Shown: positions 12,838 through 25,234, counted from the first letter of the stretch. The stretch: 64,000 nucleotides of DNA from Bryopsis sp. KO-2023 (GCA_030272585.1 BSYQ01000012.1:1-64000), one strand, 5' to 3'. Notes: generated by a model not told the origin, from the letters alone. Numbers and translations are program-made.

Positions 12838-13387
12838 GAGGTCCATCCTTCGTACATGCAGAAACGAAATGCGGAGCAACGATCGGAGTTTTCACGAGGA
12901 CCTTTCTTTTTGCGTGCTCCTCAAACTCGAGCCTTGTGGTAACCGGTCGACGGCTGACGCGGTCGTTGACGTAAACGAATTCCCTTGCCGTGAAACGGTT
13001 GGACAGACTTGTGTTTCTGGATGGATGAGTCAGTGCCTGAAAAGGGGTGACATTAAAAAGAGTGACCACGTGGGACGTGGCAGCAAGATAGCAGCGTGAA
13101 GTTGGAACGGAGGTGGAAAGATTAACGGTGGTAACAAGTCGGGGACAAGGTTATCAGTCGAAACCCCCCTTTCCCCAAATTTTCTCGGAAATCAGAGTCA
13201 GACAGAGAGGAGCAAAAGAGTGTGAGAAAGAGTGAGATTACTGTCTCAGCCGTTGTGATGTGTCAGACACAGCAGTAAGCTAGTATCAATAGGCCTTCCT
13301 TTTTCTTCCTTTTTTATGTCCTGTGACCAAGAGCTTTTAAGCCAAAAGAATTGACTTGAAACAAAACAACAACAGGAGCGAAATAGC
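12838..13387 (+). promoter_or_regulatory. Promoter-like block, copy 3 (diverged)
   Basis: Homologous to the blocks at 953 and 8110 but with substitutions and small indels. It keeps the paired TGACG (12955-12959, 12967-12971) and TGAGTCA (13026-13032). A perfect G-box CACGTG occurs at 13067-13072 where the other copies read CATGTG. Similarity fades near 13,387 and the downstream module is absent. Retention of the paired bZIP-type sites in the diverged copy supports selection on them, but only weakly. Confidence 0.45.
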
Positions 13388-14478
13388 TTTTTCGACGGAT
13401 GACCTAGAAAAAGAAAGCTTCACAAGGGGTTTTGGTGTTCCAAAGGGTTTTTTCCTTAACAAGAATAGAGTTGATCATGCCTGAGTGATAGTTTTTTTTG
13501 GGCAAAAAAAAACTGGGGGGGCAATAGAAATTAATTGAGTCTCAAGCCCACAGTTGTAATATCTTTCAGTGAGTTTTTCTTTAAGCGCCGGAGCGAGGAC
13601 AAAATTTGTTTTGAATAAATGACAACCGTTTTTTCGTTTTCAAATTTTATGACCATTTACTGCCTGCAACTATAGGTCCCAATTTGGCACCAATACGTTC
13701 CATTTGTTTTTTTCTTTCACACCTCTGGTCAATATTCAAAAATGCCAATATTGATATTAAGATTAATATTAATTTCCATTGCTCATTTTTTTTTCTGATT
13801 TTACTTGTCTTGTTCAAGCAATTGTAGACTGTGTGAAATCTGTGCGGAGCGACAATCACTGGAATCACTGAAAAGCAAACCAGCAAAACTGACGATAATA
13901 AACGAGCCAAATCTGAGGTCTGGGCCTTGATGGGAACACCTGGCGAAAGTAGATACTAGAGCTCAGCACGTGTCTTGTGGATGAATAATTTTCGGTTTCC
14001 TCATTGTACTGGCGATTGTTTTCGGCCACAACAACACTGTCACACAATGGGCTATTTCCTTACAACTCCCTTTCATCAGTTTCCCTTTTTCACCACCCCC
14101 AGTGGTTGAATGCTCATGACCTTCTGAAGCCAGCTATTTTGTTTATTGTCTTGGCTGAATGGTGGCGGTTGTGGTGGTGGTGGTGGGGTGGATGTACATC
14201 CAACAGGACCCCCACAAGAAGTAAAAACACTTCTCGACAGCAATGAGCTGGCTCTAATAAAACTGGCAAGCACCCAATTATTGCAAAGAACACATTCACC
14301 TCATCCATCTGTTGTACATCTGTCGTGATTCTTGCTGCTTACCAGCTGCCAGATCTGATGTCAGTTTGGGTGATAGCAGTTGGTAAGAGCTACTATTGAG
14401 CTACTATGGGCTGGGAATGTTGGGTGGGGGTCAGACAGTGGAGCGGTTTGGCATTGGGTCAGTTATGGAAGTTACGAC
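13388..14478. other. Intergenic, no gene seen
   Basis: AT-rich sequence with short homopolymers (for example T8G3 and G8 near 13,490-13,520). A short minus-strand frame at 13647-13910 begins with a hydrophobic stretch, but I see no supporting exon or splice context. The last eight bases (14471-14478) are the left target-site duplication of the hAT element. Confidence 0.6.
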
Positions 14479-15268
14479 CAGGGTTGCAAAATACGCGTTT
14501 AAAACTCTGCTTTAATACGTTTATACGCGTATTTAACATCAAACGTATAATACGGATTAAATACGCGAATTTTATCACGTGGGTCCCTGAGATCAAGACG
14601 AAGTGACCCCAAACAGAAGAGAAACGTCCAAACAAAGCAAGCAAAACCTCGAACTCTTGTCAAGTGTCGCCCTCAGTAATCAAAACCTCGTACAAGTGTC
14701 TCCCTGAGCAAGCAAAACCTCGGACTATCATCAAGTGTCGGCGTCTTACAGGCGGTTGTATCACGTCGTCCTCAAGAGGCTGAGATGGCGTCAGGACGAC
14801 CCAAGGCTGACGTGCGCAAGCACATCGAGGTCCTTTCTGGCCAAAAGTTTCGGTGCTTGTACTGCAAAAAAGATTTTCCTGGAGGAGCATCAAGGGGACT
14901 GGCACATTTGGCAGGTGTGAAGGGTGAAGGAGTGGCTGCATTGAAGTGGAGTTTCAAAGAGGTACTTGGGAGCCATATAGGCTTGAGTGGTATGATGATG
15001 AAGTCATGTGGACAGAAGCTGCAAGTTGTGGGGGAGATCAGGGTGGTGCTAGTGCCTGTGGTGGTGTTGTCGGTGAAGATGAGTGAAATTGGGATTTCAC
15101 TGATGATCAAGTTAATCATATGTTGTAAAAGAATGCTGAGTATGTGGAATTGGCTCTTTTCTTCTTCGCGTATTTTTCGCGTGTTTTTCACGTATTAAAT
15201 GTCCTCACGTATAATACTCGTATAATACTGACGACGTATTAAAGTATAATACGTTTTCGGCAACCCTG
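14479..15268 (+). mobile_element. Short non-autonomous hAT-superfamily element
   Basis: Terminal inverted repeats CAGGGTTGC / GCAACCCTG bound a 790-bp element. It is flanked by a perfect 8-bp direct repeat GTTACGAC at 14471-14478 and 15269-15276; an 8-bp duplication is the hAT hallmark. Subterminal regions on both sides are packed with TATAATACG/CGTATTATA-type words (about 14494-14575 and 15165-15250), as expected for transposase binding sites. It is too short for a transposase but retains a BED-type zinc-finger frame inside, so it is probably an internally deleted derivative. Confidence 0.93.
14785..15198 (+). CDS. BED-type zinc-finger fragment of hAT transposase
   Basis: A 137-residue frame starts at an ATG and reads through CLYCKKDFPGGAS (about residues 24-36) and GLAHLAGVKGEG. 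This is the plant BED-finger signature: a CxxC pair, then a histidine in an HLAGVKG context. The final Cys/His ligand expected after GVAA is not present in this frame (GVAALKW), so the finger may be broken, or a deletion or frameshift may follow. Downstream residues resemble no transposase. It could be translated as a small DNA-binding protein that competes for element ends, but that is speculation. Confidence 0.5.
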   Translation: MASGRPKADVRKHIEVLSGQKFRCLYCKKDFPGGASRGLAHLAGVKGEGVAALKWSFKEVLGSHIGLSGMMMKSCGQKLQVVGEIRVVLVPVVVLSVKMSEIGISLMIKLIICCKRMLSMWNWLFSSSRIFRVFFTY

Positions 15269-15376
15269 GTTACGACAGTTGTGACTGACTTTGTGAGCTG
15301 TGAGTGAACTGGGTCGTGGGAGGTTCTAACCAAGCAAAGATATTCCCTTTTCTCAATGTGCCCAGCCCCCCCCCCC

Positions 15377-15407
<31 letters not shown>

Positions 15408-15416
15408 CAAAACAAA
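15377..15416. repeat. (AAAAC)n microsatellite
   Basis: About eight AAAAC repeats directly follow a C13 run, one of the recurring oligo(C)-oligo(A) junctions of the window. Confidence 0.9.
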
Positions 15417-15852
15417 TATCAAATAAAACAAGAAAAACAAGGGTTCAAAATCAACTTACGAGCCACATTACTCACACCAGATGTCGCTTTAAAATCAATT
15501 TAAAGAAATACACATACCCCTCCCCCCTGACACTCCACAAACAGAAAAACAGAAACCCTCTGCTTCTGCAACAATACAACTCAACCATTGAAACCCCCCA
15601 CCGCACTAGCTAGTCTTTTTAGTTTCAACCAAAAGATTTCAACTCCATCGATTAGCTCGCGAGGAAAAATAACCAAGCTACTGCATAGTTAACCAAAACA
15701 ATCTAATAGAAACATAAAAGAAGATAATAAATAATATTAATAATTTGATACTGCACCAATGCAAAATGTATTTTCAAATATTTCAAAATTATTATTGTTC
15801 TTTTTTTTTTAGAGGTCAACAGCATTTAAACAAAAAGGAGCAAAAAATCAAC

Positions 15853-16830
15853 CTGTTGTGTTGGCTAAAAGCCTTCGTGGTCGATTCTGTTTATCTTCGT
15901 AGTGTTTCATGAAACTCTGAAAAAAAATAAAAAAACAGGAGAAAAAAAGGAAGAGGTTAGAATTGTGAGGTTCATTCGACGATGAAAATATCAACCGGTC
16001 CATTCTCGAAAATCTAGCACTAGGTTTCTCATGTAAAAACTTTCTTAATTCCCCCCCCCCCAAAAAAAATAACACATTTAAAACATGAAAAACTACGATC
16101 ATGTAGACAGGAGAGCTTCATAATAGAAAAAAAGAATGCCAGAATTGTTTTTCTGAATTTTTTTTTTTAAGATATATATTGGATTACCTCTCCACACAGC
16201 TCCGTTGCAGCTATTTCCATATTGGAAGAATTGAGTGGCAACATTGCTCCTCTCTGTTTTCCTTCTTTCAAAAGACTGCACCCCGAAATGCTGAAAATCT
16301 CGGCATCACATTCTGGAGGGAAAAAAAGATAATAAAATTAAGAATTACACACACACTAAGAAAAACACAAAAATCTGTAAGATACCGTTTGAAGTGAGTT
16401 GATCCGCATGACTGAAAATACTGTTTTCTCCACAATAAAAATCCACATGCAAGTTTTCACACTTGCAAAAAATCTATGCCCTCAACAAGAGCCATCATTT
16501 CGTTTTACCATCCTTTCATTCTATTTTATTTCCAACCCACGAAAACCTGCAGCAAACTCCTCCCAATTTAATAATATCACATGAACACCTCTTGCTTCAA
16601 AATCTCACTCAAAATTGATCAGTTCAATACTCTCTCTATTGACACAACAATCCATTTTCATTTTGCCCAAATAGATGGTCAACTGTTTGGCAGTCCTCAG
16701 ATCTCGTTTTGATTTCCCTCCACACCATCAGAAATCAAGAGAGCCTTCCTTGCCTGGGGTCATTACCGTGTGTAAAATTGAATCCATCTCAACACCAAGA
16801 TGAACAGAGTTTGCACCCCTCCAAGGTCAT
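15853..16830 (-). CDS. Possible exons of an unrecognised minus-strand gene
   Basis: Three pieces look coding and have good splice borders. One is 16188-16312 (CDAEIFSISGCSLLKEGKQ, then donor GTAATC). Another is 15853-15916, after a TTTTTTTTCAG acceptor, ending in a GTTGAT donor. A third runs about 16767-16817, ending at donor GTAATG. The phases do not all agree, I found neither start nor stop, and I do not recognise the product. These may be three exons of one gene or chance. The rest of 15269-17753 shows only AT-rich spacer. Confidence 0.25.
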
Positions 16831-17753
16831 TAATTGAAAAAAGAAGCGATTCAGTGGACGTCAAAAGAAAGCAACGTTGAATGACCAGGTGCCAAAAAAA
16901 TATTTAAGCAGTGTCAGGCTGTGAACAAAGAAAAGATGCATTCAAAGACGATATATCTATTTATTTATACTCGAAGTGCTGGTTTGGTCTCTTCCCAAAA
17001 CCAGCAAATATCGAACAGAGACTTTGTTGTGTGTGAACCGCACAGTGGGGGGTACCAGAGTCGTCTCAATGCGGACAAGTAACGGACAGCTTTGGGGTTG
17101 GTGGTCTTTCTCTCTCTTCAAACCAATGAGTGAGCATACTATGGTGGTTTAAAAAAGATGGCAAATACGAAGAAGTGGTGGAGAGGTGGTGAAAAGGTGG
17201 TGAAAAGGTGGGTTCGATGGATGGTTGAAGGGACCAGACCTTAAAGAGAAACGTTACCACAGATGATCCCCAGATCTTTCCAGATTTTTCTTTTTTTTTC
17301 TTTTTTTTGGAAGCAAAGCTCAAATCTCCACGAACGCTTCGCTCCCAAGTCCATCCTTAAAAAAAAGATGGCCGAAATGGAAGGGCAGCATGCGAATTAC
17401 ACGAATTACCCGTTTGCAGCATGCGTCCTCTCAGTAGCAATAGATTCCCCCCAAAAAAAAACCGGACTACGTTGTCTCAGTGAAAAAATCTAGTGGGCAT
17501 CTATTACATCCTGTGTTGAAATCGTTCGGCAGCTCAAAAAGGGGTGCCTTGAGCAGAAACAAAAAGAGAAAAAAAATCCTCCAGCCAAACTAGCATGTAA
17601 TGGAAGTTCAAAAAGGTGAGCGTAAAACAGGGTGGGTCGCAAAAACCAACCAATCTGGCTTATAAGGAAGAATTCTAAAAAGAAAATTTAGCCCTATAAA
17701 AGTAAAACTATCGAAGCTGTAACTCGCCATTCATAACTCATTTTGATTGAATG

Positions 17754-19530
17754 TCAGCCACGGTGGTCGGCTTCCCATTTCGTCAAGAAAGCCCCATATT
17801 CTTCCAAGGGTCTTTTCACGACAGACTCGCAAAACGTTTTGTCGGCAGCAGTGAACGCAAGCTTCGGCAGTGGTCCCTCCATCCCACATTTCCTGCAGAA
17901 AGCAAACCTCGGAGCCAGCCTCTTTTTCAAAGATAGGTTCAAAAAGGAGGGAAATTTCGCGATGAATTGCCCCACTTCTTCTCGAAGCTTGGTCGAAACG
18001 AAGTTGAATTTGCTTTGCATGTTGACCCCATCCAACGCCAATCCGAAAATTTTGGGGTTTGACTTGAACACCCTCACTATGTCCTCGTCTGACAGTCCCA
18101 GTTTTTTCAAAATATCATAGTTTCTGTCCAGCTTCTCGATGCTGTACGCCAAAAACAGCCTGTCCCTGCCGACCACCTTGGCGATTTCTTCCTCGGAGCA
18201 CCCTTTGTCCTTCAACCACTCCACGTTCGGCTTCATTTTGTTCTCGATCGACAGCCCCCACACTGACGACACCACCAGCCTCACGAAGTGGCTTTTTTCC
18301 ACCCCGATCGATTGCAAATACTTCAACTTTTGGGTGAGCGTCTCGGCGCTGATCCCAAGCGCTCGAGGGTAACTGGTCATCATTTTCACGAACCGATGCT
18401 CAGGCACATCGCAACAGCTTTTGAACACCGCTCGGAAGGAATTCACTTTGGCTTCTATGTCCAGCCCCAGCAGGGGGGGGTAATTGAACACCATTTTGGC
18501 GATGCGATCGGGGGGGATGCCTAGGGTGGATAAGTAACTGAAGGTGATGGCCAGCTTTTCGTCTGATTTGGAGGCCACCATGGGGTAGGATATGAAAATT
18601 TGAAAAGCTTGAGCTTTGGAGAGGTTGAGTTTCCATGCCAGGGATTCCACTCGCTCTTGCAGGGTGTCTGTCTTGTGGGACACCACCCTGGGGAACCTGT
18701 GGATTTTTTTTGGCAAAAAAAAAAAAATTAAAAAAAATTAAATAGGTTTTAAGCATGCGTAGTTGAAGTGAGCAAAAAAAAAAAATGAAAATGAAAATGA
18801 AGTAGTTGAAGAAAAGAAGAAAAAAAAAAACGATTGCGGAGAAGAAATGGACCAAAAAAAAAAAGGGAAGAAAATCGCTGGAGGATTTTTTTTATTTTAA
18901 TTCAGAAGTGAGGCATTCAAAATTAAGAAAAACAGAATAAAAATAAAAAAAGGAAATTTTTCCATAATGATTGGAGCAATGGGAAAAAAAAAGAAAATAG
19001 AGAAGAAAAAAAAAACTGTCTGTGGAAGTTTATTCAACCTGTTGGCAATGGGCTCCAGGGAAAAGAAAACCGACCCCAGATCTCCTTTGCATTTTTCCCC
19101 GTTCTTGGGGTTATTCTTGAAGGGGTGTCTGTCCGTGTGCAATAATTTTCTGTTTCCCCTTTCACAGCCCACAAGGCGAGTCTTCCCGAATCTCCACTAA
19201 GCACCTGCGCACCACGTCGCCGGCGTCCTTGTCCGCGATCCCCAGCGAGTTCAGCCACTCCACCACCTCCAAGATGCGCTTGTCCGTCGACATAGAGTGC
19301 ACCCGCAACTTGCGCATCGTTTCCGCCGTCCACCCCAAACTTTTCGCCCGACACAGTAACTCCATCCCGTAGTCTCGCATGGGAGCATCCGGCGCAACGT
19401 CCGACTGTTGGCACAGACTCTTTTCCCCAACAGCGAGATGAAACTGCGGTTGCGCGACCCACGGCAGCCATGGAAACGCGCCCTCCAGCAGGCTTGCCGT
19501 CAATCGGGACGCCTTCACCGATCGAAACAT
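17754..19530 (-). CDS. mTERF family protein (organellar)
   Basis: Mitochondrial/chloroplast transcription termination factor family; members bind organellar nucleic acid and act in transcription, splicing or ribosome biogenesis. Two exons, 19530-19166 and 18696-17754, join in phase (donor GTGAAA, acceptor CCACAG) to give 435 residues. From about residue 140 to the end there are at least six mTERF repeats, recognisable by the spaced pattern of a proline-containing helix then hydrophobic helices (for example NYPPLLGLDIEAKV, SYPRALGISAETL, SNPKIFGLALDGV). The N-terminal 60 residues are Arg/Ser/Ala-rich and lack acidic runs, as expected of a transit peptide; plastid or mitochondrion cannot be told apart. 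The frame is open upstream of the chosen ATG, so an earlier start is possible. It is divergent from the PAQR gene, with 663 bp between the starts. Confidence 0.9.
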
Positions 19531-20193
19531 CCTCCCTCGCTGTAAACAGCTCCCCTGGATCGTCCTCCAGGAGAAGAAAAAGCCAGCGAGCTTTCTGTCT
19601 CCAGAAACTGAAAACCACCAAACCAAAACATGAGCTGCGAAAATGGTGGGGATGTACTGTACTGGAAACGAAAAGTGTGAAATCGTGACTGTGGAAAAAG
19701 TGTTATGAAATTCGAGAGGATGGACATGCGTGTGGGGTTTCATGATGGAACGGCCTGTGGCAGCGAACGCAAAAGCGTCCGTAGTTTTTTTTTTTCGCTA
19801 AAAGGGGGGACGTCAGAATATATTCTTATCATTCCCCACGGAATCTTCGTTCGACGGAGAGGGGGTAAAAAAAAACGAAAATTCGAAAACGGAGGAAGAC
19901 GGGACGTTCGACTGGAGCTGGGAAGAAAACCCGCGCGCGTTATTTCTTTTCGACGCATTCTTTTCTGCTACAGAAGGCGAAAAGAGAAACAACACATCGA
20001 CCTGTCGCGAGAAAAAAGAAGGGTTTTTTTGTCTTCCTTTTCGCTCGACCTATTATAACTCGACCGGTGTGTGGGGAATCTTTTTCAGCTCCGTCGACCG
20101 TCTTCTGATTTTCTCAATTCCTTTCTTTTGGGGGGGGTTGGCGCGAATCTCGTCGAACCATAGTTCCGTGTGAAAAGGTGGTGGAAAATAAGG

Positions 20194-23100
20194 ATGGCAG
20201 AGTTCGACGCGGGGGCTTCCGAGAAGCGCCGAGCTCGGGTGACGACAACCCCCCTTCGGAAGAAAACCGCTCGTCGGAGGAGGGGGGTGCCGATGCTGCA
20301 GTCTTGGCAGAACATCCCGGATTACTTGCGCGACAACGAGTTCATTAAAAGCGGCTACAGGGCAAATTGGTCGTTTCGAGACAGCCTGCTGTCGCTCTTT
20401 CTCCTGCATAACGAAACCGGAAACATCTGGTCGCATTTGTTGGGTAAGTTCGTTATCTGTTTTCCCCTCGACGACTTTTTTTTTTCTTAACAAAAAACAA
20501 ATACAAGAAAAAAAAAATCCGTTGAACAGAACCTCCCACCTTCTGCATTTTTCATTTGTGTGTTTTTTTAGCCTTGCTGTTCTTAGAGATACACTTTCGA
20601 GAGCAGAAAATAACCAGTTCAATAACAGGAAATAACTAATTTCAAAATTATTTCATTTATTAATTCGATATACAGTCCTTGATCCAATCAATCGACATCT
20701 GCAACATTTTTGCCCCGAGGAAAATACGAGGCTATTCTTTTTTAGGACACAACGATTTGTCAAAGCACCGTGACATGTCCAAGGCCATTTTTTTTTTTGG
20801 CTCATGGTCTCTATTATGAGAATGATTTCTTGGTTGTTTCTCAATTAATTTTCCCCAGTTGAATCAATCACTGAATGTGTGTGTGTTTGTTTGTTTTTTT
20901 TCCCCTTCTCGATTCAGGTTTCTTGATATTCGCTCACCTAACAGTGTATGTAGCTACATCCCCCCCTTCGCCTCAACCTCTGGAATCTCTATGGGATTCC
21001 GTCCATTCGGTGAACTCGCAATTCGGGGAAGGGGTTCACAACTTGCAAGAATCGCTCACCATCGGAGCGGAGGGTGTTAAAGTCGCTTTGCACGAATCCT
21101 TGGTGGCCTTGCATGGGTGGGTGTTTGCACGAAAAACACTGTTACTGGATGTATTCTTGTAGTTAAATATATATATACAGTAGAAGCCGGTTACTGAATC
21201 ACATTCGGGCGGCGGGTTTTTCGCTTTAGTACGCGGCCGATTTACAAAACAAAGTCCGACATTTCCTCATTCCCAGATGCGTCAAAGTGAATCAAACTTT
21301 AAAAAACTCTTGAATAGAGGCCTGGCGCGTCAACTGCGCTCGAAGGAACGCCACGACGTTGTCTTTGCATTCCTTTCATTTCGTTCGATTGTTTCGTGTT
21401 CCTTTTGCACCGCGCGTCCTCTCGTTTGACGATTCTCGTAGAAAACCTCGTGAGCACCTTGATTTATTACCCGAAATCCAGATTGATAAAACGGCCACCC
21501 CCACCCCCTGAAAATTCCGTTCCTGGCGATTCTGCTGTAGTACACGGCGTGCTGCAGTAGCCGACGCAATAGTAACCGGCTTCTACTGTATATATATATA
21601 TATATATATATTTTTATTTTTTTTTTGATGTGCCTTTATGTAATTTGAAGGAGGGGGGGGGTTCGTATGAAAAGGCAAAGATAAATTACGATGAAGAAAT
21701 GAAGAGTTGGAAAAAAAAAACATGAACTGGTTGCTTCGTCTGAAAAATTATAACAAAATGAAAGAGCTGCAGTGGGTGTTGTCTTGTGTTGTTAAAGATA
21801 TTGGGAAACACCGTTCATTTTATATGCCCCCCCCCCAAAAAAAAGGGAAAAGAAAAAAAAAGAAAAAAGAGTCGATCGAATTTTTTTTTCTGTTGTGTTT
21901 TTTTTTTTTTTAATTTAAATTTTCTTGCAGGTCGCTGGACTCGAGGGGGGCAGCAATAAAATCGCAATTGCAAGAGCAACTGGAAGTCGCCAAAGAATCG
22001 GTTCACGACATAGTGGATCTGCTGAAAAGAAACTTAAACAGATCCCTGGAATCGCTCTCCGAAGGCATTCATTCCGCTCAGGAAAACATAGAACACTTGA
22101 CAGGTGTACTGTTGAGTTTTTTTGGGTTATTTATTAAAAAGACAAAAACGTATCTGCAAACTAGTGGGGGGAAATTAAATGGGGACAATCGAGGCGATAG
22201 AGTTCCTGCCGAATTCTCTGGACTGATGCTAGATTCAGCCAGAAAAAAAATTGTCGGTTCGTGGATATAATTTACACCTTAGTTTTTCATCTTAGCTTAA
22301 CGTCAAAACTTTTTTTCTTTTTTTTTCTTTTTATTTTGGGGGGGGCGGGGGCGGGAAAGGAGAAAAAAAAGATCAGTTTTCATCGAAAGATCAGTTTTCT
22401 TACTTCTTTCTGGTGTTATCCCTTCTTTCTTGTTTCTTCCATGCCTTTACAAATTTTCCTCTCTTTTTTTTCCCTTTGTTTTTTTTTCCTAAAACGATTT
22501 CTGCACAGGTACATTGGGCCACGTAAAAGAGAACTTGGAAAAATCGTTCGGAGGTTTGCATGACAGTCTGCACCATTTGCAAGATGCCTTGTCCGGAAAC
22601 CTGGATGCCGTGAGGGGGACAGTTTCGGAGAAATTGAGCAAATCATTTGCAACCCTGCAGGAAAGCTTGCATCATTTCCAAGAAATTCTGGGTTTCCCTC
22701 ACGAAGGCGAAGCCATCGATTCATCCACTCAATGTCCAGTCCAAGAATATACCATCCCGGCAAGTGAATGTGTGTGTGAGAATTTTCTATTTGTTTTTTG
22801 TTTTTTTTTCCATAAAAAATTAGTTAATATTTTATGTCTTTTATTTTGTTTTATATTAAAACATGCGATTTTATGGATATTTCAACATCAACAACGCTCC
22901 CTGAAAATCACCCACATAACCACTTATAGAAATAGAAATCGTCTGCACAGGGCAATACTTCCTCCCACTCCGCTTTCCTCCGCTCAAATCTTCTCACCCA
23001 AGATGTTACCTTTCTTTTCTTTTCTTTTTCCCTTTTTTAAATGTTTTTTTTTCCCCACCTTTCAACAACAGGGTAACTTCAATCGCCCCGTCACCCGATG

Positions 23101-24304
23101 GCCGATTTTTGTTTTCATGGCGGGTGCGATGATGTGCATGTTGATTTCCAGCACTTGCCATCTTTTCGGATGCTGCTCCAGGCATTCCTCCACCGTCATT
23201 TGGCGAATCGATTACATGGGCATTGCCCTTTTGATCGTGGCTTCCTTTTTCCCCCCCGTGTATTACGGCTTCATGTGCCACCCATACTGGAGGCTCTTCT
23301 ATTTGACCACCGTCTCCGTATTGGGTGAGTGCGATTTCTCAGAAAATGGATTCTCTGAAGAAAAATGATGAGTAAACAGAACAAATCGGGTTTTTTGTCC
23401 GTTGGGCTTCTGCAGCCTCGATGATTGTCATTTGGGGTTTTTGGTTAGGGTTGCCTTTTTATTAAAAAAAGTTGAACAAATAAAAACTCTGTTTTCAGTT
23501 GCCCTTCTTGACCCGGGTTCGATTCCCGATGGTGACATATCTTGTACTCTTGAAGTTCACTATAGCCTTGAAAACCCCAGTTATGGAAGGCATGTGCATG
23601 AACATGTGTTGAAACATAGAACTCACAGCATGAAAAAAAAGGCCAAAACTACTTTTTTTTTTTTTTAAGACTGACCTGAGTTTTGTTTGCATTTTTCATT
23701 TTTTTTTTTGGGGGGGGGGCTTGCAGGGTTATGCGTGATGATTGTCTGCTTCCTTCCAAAATTTCAAACTCCTGAATATCGGACACTACGGGCCAAGCTT
23801 TTCTCGGGGTTGGGAGTCTCTGGGGTCATTCCGATCATCCACCAGGTTTTCATCAACGGGGACGAACCTGCTGTCAGACTGGCGATCGTGTACATGGGCC
23901 TCATGGGAATCACTTATCTGGTGAGAAGCCGACCAGCAATTGCAGCGTGTTTTTTTTCTCTTTCAGTTCAACCCATGGAATGTCTTTCTATGACAGCATT
24001 TCTCTGTTGGTTGGTTGAACCCACCCACGCATGTTTTTCATTTAAAAAGGAACCTTTTTTTGAAAGGGAAGCGTTTTTGTGAGTGCATCTCTGTGGCAAT
24101 TTACGTGTGTTGCAGTTTGGAGCGGTTTTGTTTGCAACTCGAGTGCCGGAGCGATTTTACCCGGGGGCTTTCGACATCATGTTTCACAGCCATCAGCTTT
24201 TCCATCTGACGGTCGTGGTGGCCGCTTTCTTGCATTTCCGAGCGACCATGATTTTGCTGGACTGGAGAGAATCGACCGGCGGCTGCATCGTCCTACCATC
24301 CTAG
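20194..24304 (+). CDS. HHP: Heptahelical PAQR (adiponectin receptor-like) protein with large loop insert
   Basis: PAQR proteins are seven-helix membrane proteins; plant HHPs act in sugar, stress and ABA responses, and some relatives are zinc-dependent ceramidases. Seven exons: 20194-20443, 20918-21116, 21931-22103, 22509-22759, 23072-23324, 23727-23920, 24116-24304 (502 residues, phases consistent). Family motifs are HNETGNIWSH before helix 1, SSTCHLF with the following aspartate in RIDYMG, and HSHQLFH near the C-terminus, giving the Ser/His/Asp and two-His zinc set. Exons 2-4 encode about 200 residues between helix 1 and RWPIFVF, forming repeated amphipathic helices (LQESL, LHDSLHHLQ, LQESLHHFQ). 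Plant relatives have a much shorter segment here, which is why the protein exceeds the usual 350-400 residues. Intron 4 appears to use a GC donor (CCG|GCAAGT); a GT donor 12 bases downstream is possible. Confidence 0.93.
21178..21588. mobile_element. Pogo/Tc1-mariner-like MITE in HHP intron 2
   Basis: A 411-bp element has perfect 18-bp terminal inverted repeats, CAGTAGAAGCCGGTTACT and its complement. It is flanked by TA on both sides (21176-21177, 21589-21590), which is the mariner target duplication. The CAGTAGAA.. end resembles plant pogo/Lemi-type elements. There is no transposase frame. It lies wholly within the second intron of the PAQR gene, between (TA)n tracts. Confidence 0.9.
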
Positions 24305-25234
24305 TTCTTATTGTATTATTGACGTGTGGGGGTCATTTTCATTCTTGGGCTTTTGTGTAAACGGGCGTTTCTTTTTTACTGATTAAAAAAAAAAGCATTT
24401 GTGGGTGTTTTCCCTGTGCGCCCCCTGGATGCAATAACGGTAATATTTATTTTCATTGTTGGGGTTTTTGTGGAAGGGGGACGGAGGGCGATTTGTTTGT
24501 CATTTTTCTTCAGGTTGGTGGGGGTGGGGATTTTGCGACCTGGCGGGTAGATTTTTCCTGCCAAGAAAAACAAGGGTCGCTATTCTTAGGGGCAATGTGG
24601 GGTGGGGCAGCAGATTGAGTAAAAAAGGGGATTAGATCAATTTATTGAATGTGTGATGTGTGGGCAAGCAGGTGTTGAGTGTTGGATTGTCTTTGGAAAT
24701 TGAAAAAGAAAGAAAGATGGAAAGGGACTGAACTTGAAAAACAAATGTACTGGGTGAAAAAGGAATGTATGGGGTGTTTTCATGATTCAGATGTGGTGTG
24801 GGTGTGTATTATCTTGATTCTTTTCTATATCTTTGTGGTAATTGAAATCCAAGTAGGTGTCCCATCATTCATTGAGTTGGAATTTCTTAGGCCTGTTGAA
24901 TTTTCTAACCCATCGATCCCCATTTTTGAGAGTACACGTTGGGATGAGTGAAGCGGAATTTCATCTTAGAAGCTCAACCAAGCAAGCAAGAAAACACGAT
25001 CCAACGACATCTCTCAAGAAATATATATATTACACAAATATAGATATCATTCTGTGCTGATTGAGCACATACACCTGATCATGCATAATGTACCTACAGA
25101 CGGGTACAGCCTACTGCGCCAGCTTGGCCCCTGGAAATCCCCCCAAAAACAATACTCAATACTCATCAATCTACAAGTAATCAGTCGACTGATTACAAGG
25201 GTAAACGAGGGAGGCAAGTCATGCTCCCCAGCTC
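24305..25234. other. Intergenic between HHP and Cys-rich peptide gene
   Basis: Contains the HHP 3' region (T-rich, G-rich strings around 24440-24610) and an ATATATAT stretch near 25020. I see no gene here; the 24679-24951 frame lacks splice support or family similarity. Confidence 0.6.

Noticed and set aside
22514-23368. Single 284-residue frame in the PAQR gene
   Set aside because: It reads through intron 4; the middle part is T-rich and not protein-like, while spliced exons 4 and 5 match the family.
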